Shown here piece after piece: positions 9,273 to 18,100 of a stretch of 64,000 nucleotides of DNA; within the stretch, counting starts at the first letter, position 1, and each line of letters begins with the position of its first letter. Below the pieces are notes generated by a model. That model was not told where the DNA came from and did not search any database. It was given only the letters and a program-made list of their open reading frames with translations. Made by a program: the position numbers and the translations under genes. Source of the DNA: CAWGQN01 sp963824885 (lineage in GTDB: Bacteria; Actinomycetota; Actinomycetes; Actinomycetales; Microbacteriaceae); the NCBI GenBank assembly GCA_963824885.1, contig CAWGQN010000002.1, positions 305,438 to 369,437 of the forward strand, written 5' to 3'.

Positions 9273-9304
9273 CCGTGCGGTGGGCGACGACGTGCGCTTT
9301 GACG

Positions 9305-9336
9305 TGTCGAGCCACACCCTCGTGAGGGTCTCGACA
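9305..9336 (+). promoter_or_regulatory. hairpin covering the ribosome-binding site of the downstream glycosyltransferase
   Basis: TGTCGAG (9305-9311) pairs perfectly with CTCGACA (9330-9336), and inside it ACCCTC (9316-9321) faces GAGGGT (9324-9329), leaving a four-base bulge on one side. The GAGGGT is the only Shine-Dalgarno-like sequence for the ATG at 9336, whose A is the last base of the stem. It could end rmlCA transcripts or hold back translation of the next gene. There is no T-tract. Confidence 0.5.
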
Positions 9337-10811
9337 TGCCTGACCTAGAGAATTCGCGTGCCGGAGAGATGGATCGCGAGGCATCTCGCGGTATCCGCGA
9401 CGCCCCGCGCGGCGGCGGCATTCGCGCGCATTCGGGTCCCCGAATCTTGGTTCTGACGACCGATGTGTTGGGGGCTCGGATGGCCGGGCCCGCCATCCGA
9501 GCGTGGGAAATGTCGTGCGCGCTGCTCGCGGTCGCTCACGTCCGTCTCGTTTCGACCACGAGGGCCGCGCGAGAGTGTGACGACTTTCTTGTCACTCAGG
9601 CGGTCACCGCCAAACAATTGCGAAGCCACGTCGAGTGGTGTGACGTGATAATCCTTCAGGGGTACCTGCTCGCTATTCACTCGTGGCTTGGCGAAACCTC
9701 GAAAATCATCGTGGCTGACATCTACGATCCGATGCATCTCGAGCGACTCGAACAAAGCAAGGGTTATCCTCGCGATGAACGCTGGTCAATGACCGCGCGC
9801 ACAACAGAGGTCTTGAACAACCAAATTGAACGAGCTGATTTTTTGATGTGCGCCTCGGACAAGCAGCGAGACCTGTGGTTGGGGCAGCTTGCGGCTCTTG
9901 GCCGCATTAATCCGGAAACGTACGATGACGACAGCAGCCTTCGTTCGTTGCTCGCCGTTGTTCCGTTTGGTGTGGCAAACGACCCTCCGATCCAGCGCAA
10001 TCATGGAATTCGTGGAGCGGTTCCGGGAATTTCGCACGACGACAAGGTCATTGTGTGGGGCGGCGGAATCTACAATTGGTTCGACCCGCTCACACTGATC
10101 AAAGCCGTGCACGCCGTGTCCCAGCGTCACGACAATGTGCGCCTTTATTTTCTTGGGGTTGAACACCCGAGTCCCCACGTAGAAACCATGAAAATGGCGC
10201 GTGACGCGTACGCGTTGGCGGACTCGCTCGGGCTCCGTGACTCGGTTGTCTTCTTTAATCCGGGATGGGTACCGTATGATCAGCGCGCCGATTATCTTCT
10301 CGACGCGGATCTCGGGGTCAGTACCCACCTTGACCACTTGGAGACGGCGTTCAGCTTCCGCACTCGTATTCTCGACTATTTGTGGGTTGGGTTGCCCATT
10401 GTGAGCACGGACGGCGATACATTCGGTCACGTCATTCGCGAGAACGGGCTCGGGCGCGTTGTTCCCGCGAATGACGTCGATGCCCTTCGGGTTGCGCTTG
10501 AGGATCTTCTCTATTCCGACGCGCTACGCGCTGAAACCGCTGCGCGCGTTCGGGCATTTGCCGCTTCGATGACGTGGCAAACCGCGCTCGAACCGCTCAT
10601 CGAATTTTGTCGTGCTCCGCGACGAGCACCCGATCTTGTCCGCGGAAATTTCACAAGTCGCTCCGTCGAACAATGTGATCTTCGTGCGCTTCGTCGCGAA
10701 GTACACGAGTTGAAAACGAGCACGTCGTGGCGAATAACGGCGCCCTTTCGAGTAGTGGTCACCGGAATTAAGACGCTTTTGAGTCGCGCACCGAAGCGCA
10801 GTGCGCCCTAA
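9336..10811 (+). CDS. GT4-like glycosyltransferase
   Basis: A 491-residue GT-B glycosyltransferase. After an approximately 30-residue hydrophilic leader the fold starts at RILVLTTDVLGARMAGPAIR. Other recognisable parts are VADIYDPMHLERLEQSKGY, KVIVWGGGIYNWFDPLTLIKA, FFNPGWVPYDQRADYLLDAD and the donor-site region FSFRTRILDYLWVGLPIVSTDGD. The C-terminus (HELKTSTSWRITAPFR) is the short helix often found at the end of polysaccharide GTs. It is clearly paralogous to the C-terminal half of the 831-residue fusion at 15603-18098, matching motif for motif. The start codon follows a hairpin that hides its ribosome-binding site. Substrate is unknown. Confidence 0.85.
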   Translation: MPDLENSRAGEMDREASRGIRDAPRGGGIRAHSGPRILVLTTDVLGARMAGPAIRAWEMSCALLAVAHVRLVSTTRAARECDDFLVTQAVTAKQLRSHVEWCDVIILQGYLLAIHSWLGETSKIIVADIYDPMHLERLEQSKGYPRDERWSMTARTTEVLNNQIERADFLMCASDKQRDLWLGQLAALGRINPETYDDDSSLRSLLAVVPFGVANDPPIQRNHGIRGAVPGISHDDKVIVWGGGIYNWFDPLTLIKAVHAVSQRHDNVRLYFLGVEHPSPHVETMKMARDAYALADSLGLRDSVVFFNPGWVPYDQRADYLLDADLGVSTHLDHLETAFSFRTRILDYLWVGLPIVSTDGDTFGHVIRENGLGRVVPANDVDALRVALEDLLYSDALRAETAARVRAFAASMTWQTALEPLIEFCRAPRRAPDLVRGNFTSRSVEQCDLRALRREVHELKTSTSWRITAPFRVVVTGIKTLLSRAPKRSAP

Positions 10812-11659
10812 GTGGGGTGACCTCGGCTCATCACGAGAAATCGAAGCTTGAGCCCAATCCGCACCGCCAATCGCACGGGATACCAGTACCACGCGCGATA
10901 CTTGCGAGACAGATAGCGGTAAGCGCTCGTGTGATGGGCTCGAAGCATTTTTCGTGACTCGTGCGCGGTCGAGTGCGCGCCGACGTGAATGACCTCCGCG
11001 TGCACGGCATAAATATTTTTCCACCCGTCGCGACGAAGACGGTCGCCAAGATCGACGTCTTCGAAGTACATGAAATACTCTTCGTCGAATCCGCCGACGC
11101 CGTCAAACGCCTCGCGCGCGAGTGCGAGACACGAACCCGAAAGCCATTCTGACTCTCGTTCGTTCGCCGTCGACTCGGTGGAACGTCGATAGCGTTTAGT
11201 CCACGGGTTTGAGGGCCACACGCGAGAGAGAACGGCGTGAGGCGCGCCGAGCCCGATTGATGGAAGCGCGCGTGCCGACGGGTAGATATCTCCGGACTCT
11301 GATCGAATGAGTGGACCCACCGCTCCCACGCGGTCGTACCGATTCGCGGCGCGAATCATTTCATCAATTGATCCGGGAAGGAATCGAATGTCAGGATTTG
11401 CCACGACGATCCACTCAGGATTACTCGTCAATTGGGAAATCGCGCGGTTTGCCGCGCTTCCATATCCGACGTTGTGATCGAGCCGGCGAAGCGCGACGTG
11501 AGGCCACCGGTCAAGAGTCGCCTCAACGGCGCCGTCGGTCGAAACATTGTCGACAACGATGACCTCGGTTGGCTGTGCGGTGGCCTCGCCAATCGATCCC
11601 AAGAACGTCTCAAGAAATTCGCCCGGGTTGTGGGTGATAGTGACGATTCCAATACTCAC
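10808..11659 (-). CDS. GT2-family glycosyltransferase, rhamnosyltransferase-like (WbbL type)
   Basis: A 283-residue GT-A enzyme. SIGIVTITHNPGEFLETFLGS opens the fold, VDNVSTDGAVEATL and NVGYGSAANRAI bind the nucleotide-sugar, and SGSCLALAREAFDGVGGFDE with YFEDVDLGDRLRRDGW is the catalytic acceptor region typical of WbbL-type rhamnosyltransferases. The open frame extends to 11710, but the GTG at 11657-11659 overlaps the TGA of the upstream GT4 (GTGA) and sits at the conserved N-terminus, so I chose it. The stop overlaps the 3' end of the convergent gene at 9336-10811 by four bases. Use of dTDP-rhamnose is inferred from family and neighbours. Confidence 0.9.
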   Translation of the reverse strand: MSIGIVTITHNPGEFLETFLGSIGEATAQPTEVIVVDNVSTDGAVEATLDRWPHVALRRLDHNVGYGSAANRAISQLTSNPEWIVVANPDIRFLPGSIDEMIRAANRYDRVGAVGPLIRSESGDIYPSARALPSIGLGAPHAVLSRVWPSNPWTKRYRRSTESTANERESEWLSGSCLALAREAFDGVGGFDEEYFMYFEDVDLGDRLRRDGWKNIYAVHAEVIHVGAHSTAHESRKMLRAHHTSAYRYLSRKYRAWYWYPVRLAVRIGLKLRFLVMSRGHPT

Positions 11660-12801
11660 GGCGACGCCTTTCGGTAGGCACGATAGTGCTCGTGGGCGCT
11701 GGCTTCCCACGTGAAAAGCCCCGCGCGCGTGATCGCGCGCGCGCGCAATTCTGATCGTTTTTCGGGACGAGAAGCAAGGACGGCTTCGAGTGCAGACGCG
11801 ATTTCAGGCCACGAGGTGCCCGTGTAAGCGACGGCGTCGCCACCGACCTCGGGAAGCGCAAGTTCATTGGTCGTCAGTACGAGCGCTCCCGATGCCATTG
11901 CTTCGAGAACGGGCAAGCCGAACCCCTCGCCCAGGCTCGGGTAGACGACAACCTCGGCGTTCCCAAGAAGGCCCGGCAGAGCGGCACGGTCGACGTATCC
12001 CGGCAGAACGACAATCCCGGGCGCATAAACAGCTGCGACCTCGTCATCGATCGTGGGACCCCAGCCGGCGGAACCCGCCAAGACGAGGGCCGGTAATTCG
12101 CCGTGTGATGGTCGTCGATCGGCAATCTCACGATACGCGCGCACGAGGGCTGCCACGTTTTTTCGGGGTTCGAGTGTGCCAAGAAAAAGGAACCAGCCGC
12201 GCGCGGCCGCGTCGCCAACGATTACGCGCGCACCCTCGGATTCTTTCTCGCTTGGTGGGTGAAATTGGGCGGTGTCGACCCCGTGGTGAGCGACGACAAC
12301 GTCTCGAGGGTGCCGAGCGTAGCGGCCTAGTTCGTCTGCCGTCGCACGACTGGGAACCACGATCACTCGTGCTTTCCGCAGCGCGGCTCGAGTCCACGCC
12401 CGAAAAAAAATGCGCTTGATTCGATTGTGCAGTAGTGGATGACTAAAAAAAGTGGCATCGTGCACTGTGACGATTCGCGGCAGACGAGTGAAAATCGGAA
12501 ACGTATAGTGCGGCGAATGAATCACGTGAGCGTTGAGTCGGCGCGCGACTCGCGGCAAAACGAGTTGTTCCCAAAGGAGCCGTAACGGGCGGGCCTCAAT
12601 CCAGTGACCGGGGACCACGACCTCGGCATTGGGCGCTATCGATGTGAAGAGTGCCGCGTCGTAGCGTTGGCACAGCACGATCACGCGCAAATCATCGCGG
12701 GGAGCGAGTGGCTGGACAATACCCTCGATATATCGCCCGACGCCACCTCGATCACGGGGAATGGCGGTTGCGTCGAGGACGACAGTGAGACAATTTCTCA
12801 A
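11656..12801 (-). CDS. GT4-family glycosyltransferase
   Basis: A 381-residue GT-B transferase with the acceptor loop DRGGVGRYIEGI, the HDATFFSHPLL segment, FLGTLEPRKNVAALVRAY, and the donor-binding EGFGLPVLEAM starting near residue 292. The N-terminal strand LTVVLDATAIP shows the frame is complete. The start is a TTG at 12799-12801, because no ATG or GTG lies closer to the conserved N-terminus; this makes the exact start less certain. The gene is coupled to the downstream GT2 through a GTGA overlap. It is divergent from the ABC exporter genes at 12906. The sequence family is that of mannosyl- or rhamnosyltransferases; the sugar is not determinable. Confidence 0.88.
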   Translation of the reverse strand: MRNCLTVVLDATAIPRDRGGVGRYIEGIVQPLAPRDDLRVIVLCQRYDAALFTSIAPNAEVVVPGHWIEARPLRLLWEQLVLPRVARRLNAHVIHSPHYTFPIFTRLPRIVTVHDATFFSHPLLHNRIKRIFFRAWTRAALRKARVIVVPSRATADELGRYARHPRDVVVAHHGVDTAQFHPPSEKESEGARVIVGDAAARGWFLFLGTLEPRKNVAALVRAYREIADRRPSHGELPALVLAGSAGWGPTIDDEVAAVYAPGIVVLPGYVDRAALPGLLGNAEVVVYPSLGEGFGLPVLEAMASGALVLTTNELALPEVGGDAVAYTGTSWPEIASALEAVLASRPEKRSELRARAITRAGLFTWEASAHEHYRAYRKASP

Positions 12802-12905
12802 AAGTGCGTGAGCCTTCGGTTGTGTGACCTCGATAAGATCGCGATTACACTAGCTAGCTTAGACACCTCACGACGAATCTCGTTGCCTCACTGGAAAGTT
12901 GGAGA

Positions 12906-13742
12906 ATGAACTCGCTGAAAGCGATTTTTGTCTCGCGAGAACTCCTCTTCAACCTCACACTTCGTGAAATTCGAGGTAAATTCAAGCGGACAATTTTTGG
13001 CCAGCTCTGGTCTTTGGCCAACCCTATTGCGTCAATGCTCGTCTATACGGTGGTTTTCGCACTCATAATTAAGGTACAGCCGGCGCCTGGCAACCCGAGC
13101 GGCATGAATTTCTATGCGCTGTGGCTCTTGTGCGCGCTGCTTCCCTGGAATTTTTTTGTCGCAGTGATCATGGGCGGCATGGGGTCGATCCTTGGAAACA
13201 GTGATCTCATCAAAAAGGTCCATTTTCCTCGGAGCACTCTCGTGCTGTCTCAGGTTCTCTCGGCTAGTTACACGTGGTGCATCGAAATGGTCGTGCTTTT
13301 GGTGGCGCTGTCGCTCTTTGGCGCTTTCGTCGTTCCGTGGATACCGCTTCTCGTAGTCTTCATGTTCTTGCTCGTGCTTTTCGCGGCGGGTGTCGCGTTG
13401 GTCTTGGCAATAGCGAATGTGCACTTCCGCGACACTCAGTACCTGGTCGGAATTCTCTTGCAAATGTGGTTCTATTTGACCCCGATCTTGTATCCGGTGG
13501 CAAAAGTGGCGGAAGTGAGCCAACGGAACGGCGGCCAGTTAGGCACGAACATTACGATCCTTGACATCTATCGCTTGAATCCCATGGAGCGTTTCTCCGC
13601 CGTGTTCCGCAATCTTCTCTATGACAATCGGTTGCCGGAGGTTGACGACGTCTTTTGGTGCATTGGGTGGGCGTTGATTGCTCTCGTGCTCGGATTCTAT
13701 GTGTTCCAACGAAGTGAAAAGAAGCTGGCTGAACTGCTGTGA
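12906..13742 (+). CDS. wzm: polysaccharide ABC transporter permease (Wzm-like)
   Basis: The membrane component of an ABC-2 type exporter that flips completed lipid-linked polysaccharide across the membrane. The 278-residue protein has a cytoplasmic amphipathic N-terminus (LLFNLTLREIRGKFKRTIFG), the QLWSLANPIASMLVYTVVF segment typical of Wzm/TagG, and about six hydrophobic segments. A GGAG ribosome-binding site lies just before the ATG. The stop TGA overlaps the start of the ATPase gene, so exporter subunits are translationally coupled. Divergent from the GT4 at 11656. Confidence 0.93.
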   Translation: MNSLKAIFVSRELLFNLTLREIRGKFKRTIFGQLWSLANPIASMLVYTVVFALIIKVQPAPGNPSGMNFYALWLLCALLPWNFFVAVIMGGMGSILGNSDLIKKVHFPRSTLVLSQVLSASYTWCIEMVVLLVALSLFGAFVVPWIPLLVVFMFLLVLFAAGVALVLAIANVHFRDTQYLVGILLQMWFYLTPILYPVAKVAEVSQRNGGQLGTNITILDIYRLNPMERFSAVFRNLLYDNRLPEVDDVFWCIGWALIALVLGFYVFQRSEKKLAELL

Positions 13743-14479
13743 TGGACTCTGCGATCTCTATTAATTCGGTATCGAAGCGATTCCGTATTTACCACGAGCG
13801 AAACCAAACCCTCAAAGCTGCCATCATGCGCGGACGGCGATTTATCCACGAAGATTTTTGGGCGCTCGACGATGTCTCTTTCGACATACCGGTCGGATCG
13901 ACGTACGCACTCATTGGTGACAACGGTTCGGGAAAATCGACTCTCCTCAAGTGCGTCGCTGAGATTCTGTTCCCCGACACCGGAACGATTGCTCGCCACG
14001 GGCGAATGGCGGCGTTGCTCGAAATTGGTTCCGGGTTTCACCCAGAATTGTCGGGGCGCGAGAACGTTTTTCTTAACGGGTCGATTTTGGGGATGTCGAA
14101 AAAAGAAATCCAATCGAAATTTGATTCAATCGTTGATTTTTCGGGGGTCGAGAGATTTATTGATCAACCCGTCAAAAACTATTCTTCCGGGATGTACGTG
14201 CGTCTTGGCTTTTCCGTTGCGATAAATGTCGATCCGGATATTCTCCTGGTTGACGAGGTTCTGGCCGTCGGTGACACGTCGTTTCAACAAAAATGCGCCC
14301 AGAAGTTCCGTGACTTTAAGGCCGCGGGAAAGACGGTCGTCATTGTGAGTCACTCAATGCAAACGCTCCTCGAGATGTGCGACACCGCAACGTGGCTTGC
14401 CCACGGTGCGGTTCAGAAAACCGGACCCGCTGATCGAGTCATTGCCGACTATAAAAAGGCGACGATCGGTCCCTCGTAG
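13739..14479 (+). CDS. wzt: polysaccharide ABC transporter ATP-binding protein (Wzt-like)
   Basis: The 246-residue nucleotide-binding subunit partnering the permease directly upstream. Walker A is GDNGSGKST, the signature region is NYSSGMYVRLGFSVA, Walker B is ILLVDEVLAVGD, and the switch His is in VIVSHS. MAALLEIGSGFHPELSGREN is characteristic of the TagH/Wzt subgroup. It ends right after the ATPase domain and lacks the C-terminal carbohydrate-binding domain of O9a-type Wzt, so substrate recognition must differ (inference). The start is GTG at 13739 or the adjacent ATG at 13742, which overlaps the wzm stop. Confidence 0.94.
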   Translation: MMDSAISINSVSKRFRIYHERNQTLKAAIMRGRRFIHEDFWALDDVSFDIPVGSTYALIGDNGSGKSTLLKCVAEILFPDTGTIARHGRMAALLEIGSGFHPELSGRENVFLNGSILGMSKKEIQSKFDSIVDFSGVERFIDQPVKNYSSGMYVRLGFSVAINVDPDILLVDEVLAVGDTSFQQKCAQKFRDFKAAGKTVVIVSHSMQTLLEMCDTATWLAHGAVQKTGPADRVIADYKKATIGPS

Positions 14480-14483
14480 GCTC

Positions 14484-15530
14484 TCAGTCCGGAACGGCGA
14501 ATCGCGCGACTCGCCGTCTGTCATTCGCGCGTGTGCGACGTCGTTCGAGAGCGAACGGTCCGACTCGCATGAGGATTCTCCCCAGCGTGCGAAATCGCCG
14601 ACGTCGTTCGAGGGCGCGGGTTCGTCTCATGGATTCGCCGCGAGCGCCCCACAACCGGCCGCCGAACGCGTGAAATGTAGCGCGCACAATCGCGCGAAAC
14701 GCGATTCCAAGCGTCCCATTTTTTACTGCGACGAGGACACGGTTCGTCTCGTTCCACGTGCGAAACGTGGCGGAGCGGGCGTCGGATGAGGCGGCGTGTC
14801 GATGAAAGACGACGCCAGCCGGTGCGTAGTGCACGTGCCACCCCGCGAGCCGCATTCGCCACGAGAGGTCGGTGTCTTCGTAATACATGAAGAGGCGCTC
14901 ATCGAAGAGGCCCACGTCGTCAAGCGCGGACCGCCGAAGAGCCGCGCCGCCTCCGGAAAAACCGAAAACCTCGCGGGGTGACTCACGGCAGGACACTGGT
15001 TTCAGCCAATCGCGGTCCAACCCGTTTCCCGAGCGCGTGATTTGGTTTCCCGTGCTGTTGAGGAGAGTCATCCCGCGAGGGGCCCTCTGCCACGCGAGAC
15101 CGTCGTGAGTGACAAAACCGGAGTCGCGCGAGGGGGAGTGTTCAAACGTGCCATCGAGTATTATCTTCGCCGTGACGGCCGCGATTCGTTCGTGTGTGTT
15201 GAATGGTTTCACGAGTTCGCTCAAAAGATTGGGGTCTGCCCGAGCGTCGCTATTGAGAAGCACGATGATCTCGCCGTCGCCGCGCGCTATGCCCGCATTG
15301 ACTCCAGCGCCGAAACCCCTGTTGCCGGACATTTCGACGACTTCGGCACGCGGGTGACGGGTTCGCACTCGGTCAACCGAGTCGTCTGTTGACCCATTGT
15401 CGACAACGATGACGGACACGCGGTCGAGTGGATAATTCTGAACGTCGAGGCTCGTCAAGCACTCGTCGATCACGGCGTCGTTATTAAAAGTGACGACAAC
15501 GACGTCAATGCGAGGCGCTCGATTTAACAC
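14484..15530 (-). CDS. GT2-family glycosyltransferase, rhamnosyltransferase-like
   Basis: A 348-residue GT-A enzyme: VVVVTFNNDAVIDECLTSLD, DNGSTDDSVDRVRTRHP, GNRGFGAGVNAGIARGDGE, VLLNSDARADPNLL, and the acceptor region YYEDTDLSWRMRLAGW followed by VVFHRHAASS. This order is standard for WbbL-like and galactofuranosyl-type GT2 enzymes. The C-terminal 70 residues are unusually Arg-rich. It is convergent with the wzm-wzt operon, with only four bases between stops, and divergent from the GT2-GT4 fusion at 15603. Likely sugar donors in this cluster are dTDP-rhamnose and UDP-galactofuranose, but neither can be assigned. Confidence 0.9.
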   Translation of the reverse strand: MLNRAPRIDVVVVTFNNDAVIDECLTSLDVQNYPLDRVSVIVVDNGSTDDSVDRVRTRHPRAEVVEMSGNRGFGAGVNAGIARGDGEIIVLLNSDARADPNLLSELVKPFNTHERIAAVTAKIILDGTFEHSPSRDSGFVTHDGLAWQRAPRGMTLLNSTGNQITRSGNGLDRDWLKPVSCRESPREVFGFSGGGAALRRSALDDVGLFDERLFMYYEDTDLSWRMRLAGWHVHYAPAGVVFHRHAASSDARSATFRTWNETNRVLVAVKNGTLGIAFRAIVRATFHAFGGRLWGARGESMRRTRALERRRRFRTLGRILMRVGPFALERRRTRANDRRRVARFAVPD

Positions 15531-15602
15531 TCAACCATGGTAGGCCGCGAGCGGACACCGGCTGTTACTATTCTCTAGTCGTCCGACATCGAGGAGGTTT
15601 GG

Positions 15603-18098
15603 ATGCCTGGGGTGCGGTCGGGTGTCGTTTCGGTCGTGCTGGTGAATTATCGGGGCGCGGGCGACACGATAATTGCCATCGAGCAGCTCAAGGTTGTTGA
15701 CTGGCCGGCAGACCTCAGAGAAATCGTCGTCGTCGATAATGCGTCCGGCGACGACAGCGCGGCAAGAATCCGTGAGGCGCATCCCGATGTCACTCTCGTC
15801 GAATCGACATCAAATTTGGGCTTCGCGGGCGGGTGCAACCTCGGTGTGTCGCGCAGTTCGGGCGAATTTCTCGCATTTCTCAACAATGACGCGTCCCCCG
15901 ATGCCGCGTGGATTCGTGAGGCAATCGCAACGTTCGCCGAGTCATCGCGCATTGGCGCGGTCGCGAGCAAAGTATTGGATTGGGAGGGCGAGCGGATTGA
16001 CTACGTCGGTGCGGGACTCACGTGGTTCGGGATGGGATACAAGCCCGGGGCTGCCGCTCCGTTTGACGGTCACGCCGATTATGCGACCGATGTCTTATTC
16101 GGGACCGGGGCAGCCATGTTTGTGCGCCGCGAGGTTTTTGAGCAGCTCGAAGGGTTCGATGATCGCTATTTTATGTTTTTCGAAGACGTCGATCTCGGTT
16201 GGCGGCTGAACCTTCGCGGGTGGCGATTTAGATATCAGCCGAGTTCTCTCGCTTTTCACCGCCATCACGCATCCATGGCGTCGCACGGGGAACACAAAGA
16301 AAACTACTTGTTAGAGCGGAATGCGCTCTTTACGCTTTTCAAAAACGTCGAACAACCGACGCTCGGTCGCACGCTCTCGGCGGCTCTCGCGCTGGCGGTT
16401 CGTCGTGCGGTCGCGCGCGGCGGTTTGGATTCAACGTCATACGAGCTGACAAACAGTGACGAGGACGATGGCGTTACCGCGACCGTATCGAAGCACGCGC
16501 TGTCCACTTTTTTTGGAATTGATCAGTTCGTCGAAGAGTTGCCAAACTTGAGAGCTTCTCGAGATCGCGTTCAGGCGAGTCGGGTTGTTTCGGACCGTCG
16601 CTTGCACAAGCTGTTCGGAATAGCCGACGCTCCGTTGTATCCGAACCCGTATTATCGCGACGGATACCAAAAGATCGTCTCGACGTTCGATGTGGTCGGT
16701 GGCACGACCAATGTGTTGATTATTACCGGAGACCCGATCGGTGCAAAAATGGCCGGGCCGGCTATTCGCGCGTGGAATATGGCCCTTGCGCTGTCTCGAG
16801 AAAACTCTGTTTCGCTCCTCTCTTTTGCCGGTGTGACCGAGATTGACGCCCCGTTTTCCGTCTCTGCGATTCAACCGGGTGACAATCGCGCATTCGCGAG
16901 GCACGAGGCGTGGGCCGACATCATTGTCTTTCAGGGCCACGCGATGGCCATTTTCAACGGTTTACTCGCGACCAACAAGATTGTCGTCGTTGACATTTAC
17001 GATCCAATGCACCTCGAACAGCTCGAGCAAGCGCGAAAGTTAAGCCGCGGAGACTGGGAGAAAGAGGTCAACCACACGACCGCGGTCATGAATCAACAGC
17101 TTAAACGGGGCGATTTCTTTTTGTGCGCATCGGAGCGCCAAAAGCACATGTACGTTGGCCAGCTTGCGGCTCTCGGTCGAATCAACCCGTCGAACTACGT
17201 TGACGATCCGGAACTCAATCGACTCATCGCGGTTGTCCCCTTCGGGTTCGAGGGGCGCGTTCCCCGCCACAGTCGCAGTGTCCTCAAAGGCGAAGTGCGC
17301 GGCATCGCACACGATGACGCGGTGCTGCTGTGGAGTGGCGGTCTTTACAACTGGTTCGATCCGCTTTCGCTTATCCGGGCGGTGGCAAAGCTGTCGGAGA
17401 CGCGCCCGTCCGTGCGTCTATTTTTTCAGGGGACGAAACATCCGAACCCCGGAGTGCCGGAAATGACAATTGTTCAAGAATCGCGTTCTCTCGCGCAACG
17501 ACTCGGTGTTCTAGACACATCGGTTTTCTTCAATTCGTCGTGGGTCGACTATGCAGACCGCGAAAATTTCTTGCTCGAGGCCGATGCCGGGGTCAGTACT
17601 CATCACGCGCACATTGAAACGACGTTCTCGTTCCGGACTCGAATTCTCGATTACTTGTGGGCCGGATTGCCGATGGTCGTCACCGAGGGTGACAGCTTTG
17701 CCGAACTCATCGCTCGTGAAGGGCTTGGCATTGTTGTCAAGCCCGGTAATATTGATGAGCTCGTGCGCGCGTTGGATCGAGTTCTCTTCGACGAGGCGTT
17801 CATTGCGGAGACTCGCGTGAATCTCGAGCGCGTGCGTGACGAGTTCACGTGGGAAAATACGCTCGATCCGTTGGTGGAGTTTGTCTCTGATCCGCACCAC
17901 GCTCAAGACCTCGTCGATAGCGGTGTTTTTTCGTTGACTGCCGCGCAAAGAAAACGGGAAAGGCGGCCGGTCGCGATGCCCGGCGCCCTGGGAGACGTGG
18001 GAATCTTGTTTAAGCATCTAGTTAATGGCGGTCCATCCCTCGTTGTGAGTAAGGCGCGTGATCGGATTAATCACAATCGAGAGCGGAAAAAGGGCTAA
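15603..18098 (+). CDS. bifunctional glycosyltransferase: N-terminal GT2 fused to C-terminal GT4
   Basis: An 831-residue two-domain enzyme. Residues about 1-280 form a GT2 domain (SVVLVNYRGAGDT, DNASGDDSAARIREAHP, NLGFAGGCNLGVS, FLNNDASPD, MFFEDVDLGWRLNLRGW, FHRHHASM). A linker of about 100 residues follows, then a GT-B domain from about 375 (NVLIITGDPIGAKMAGPAIR, VVDIYDPMHLEQLEQARKL, LLWSGGLYNWFDPLSLIRA, FSFRTRILDYLWAGLPMVVT). The second domain is paralogous to the stand-alone protein at 9336-10811. GAGGAGG at 15591-15597 is a strong ribosome-binding site for the ATG at 15603. The fusion probably adds two successive sugars to one acceptor. It is convergent with the DUF2142 gene, with two bases between stops. 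Confidence 0.9.
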   Translation: MPGVRSGVVSVVLVNYRGAGDTIIAIEQLKVVDWPADLREIVVVDNASGDDSAARIREAHPDVTLVESTSNLGFAGGCNLGVSRSSGEFLAFLNNDASPDAAWIREAIATFAESSRIGAVASKVLDWEGERIDYVGAGLTWFGMGYKPGAAAPFDGHADYATDVLFGTGAAMFVRREVFEQLEGFDDRYFMFFEDVDLGWRLNLRGWRFRYQPSSLAFHRHHASMASHGEHKENYLLERNALFTLFKNVEQPTLGRTLSAALALAVRRAVARGGLDSTSYELTNSDEDDGVTATVSKHALSTFFGIDQFVEELPNLRASRDRVQASRVVSDRRLHKLFGIADAPLYPNPYYRDGYQKIVSTFDVVGGTTNVLIITGDPIGAKMAGPAIRAWNMALALSRENSVSLLSFAGVTEIDAPFSVSAIQPGDNRAFARHEAWADIIVFQGHAMAIFNGLLATNKIVVVDIYDPMHLEQLEQARKLSRGDWEKEVNHTTAVMNQQLKRGDFFLCASERQKHMYVGQLAALGRINPSNYVDDPELNRLIAVVPFGFEGRVPRHSRSVLKGEVRGIAHDDAVLLWSGGLYNWFDPLSLIRAVAKLSETRPSVRLFFQGTKHPNPGVPEMTIVQESRSLAQRLGVLDTSVFFNSSWVDYADRENFLLEADAGVSTHHAHIETTFSFRTRILDYLWAGLPMVVTEGDSFAELIAREGLGIVVKPGNIDELVRALDRVLFDEAFIAETRVNLERVRDEFTWENTLDPLVEFVSDPHHAQDLVDSGVFSLTAAQRKRERRPVAMPGALGDVGILFKHLVNGGPSLVVSKARDRINHNRERKKG

Positions 18099-18100
18099 TC

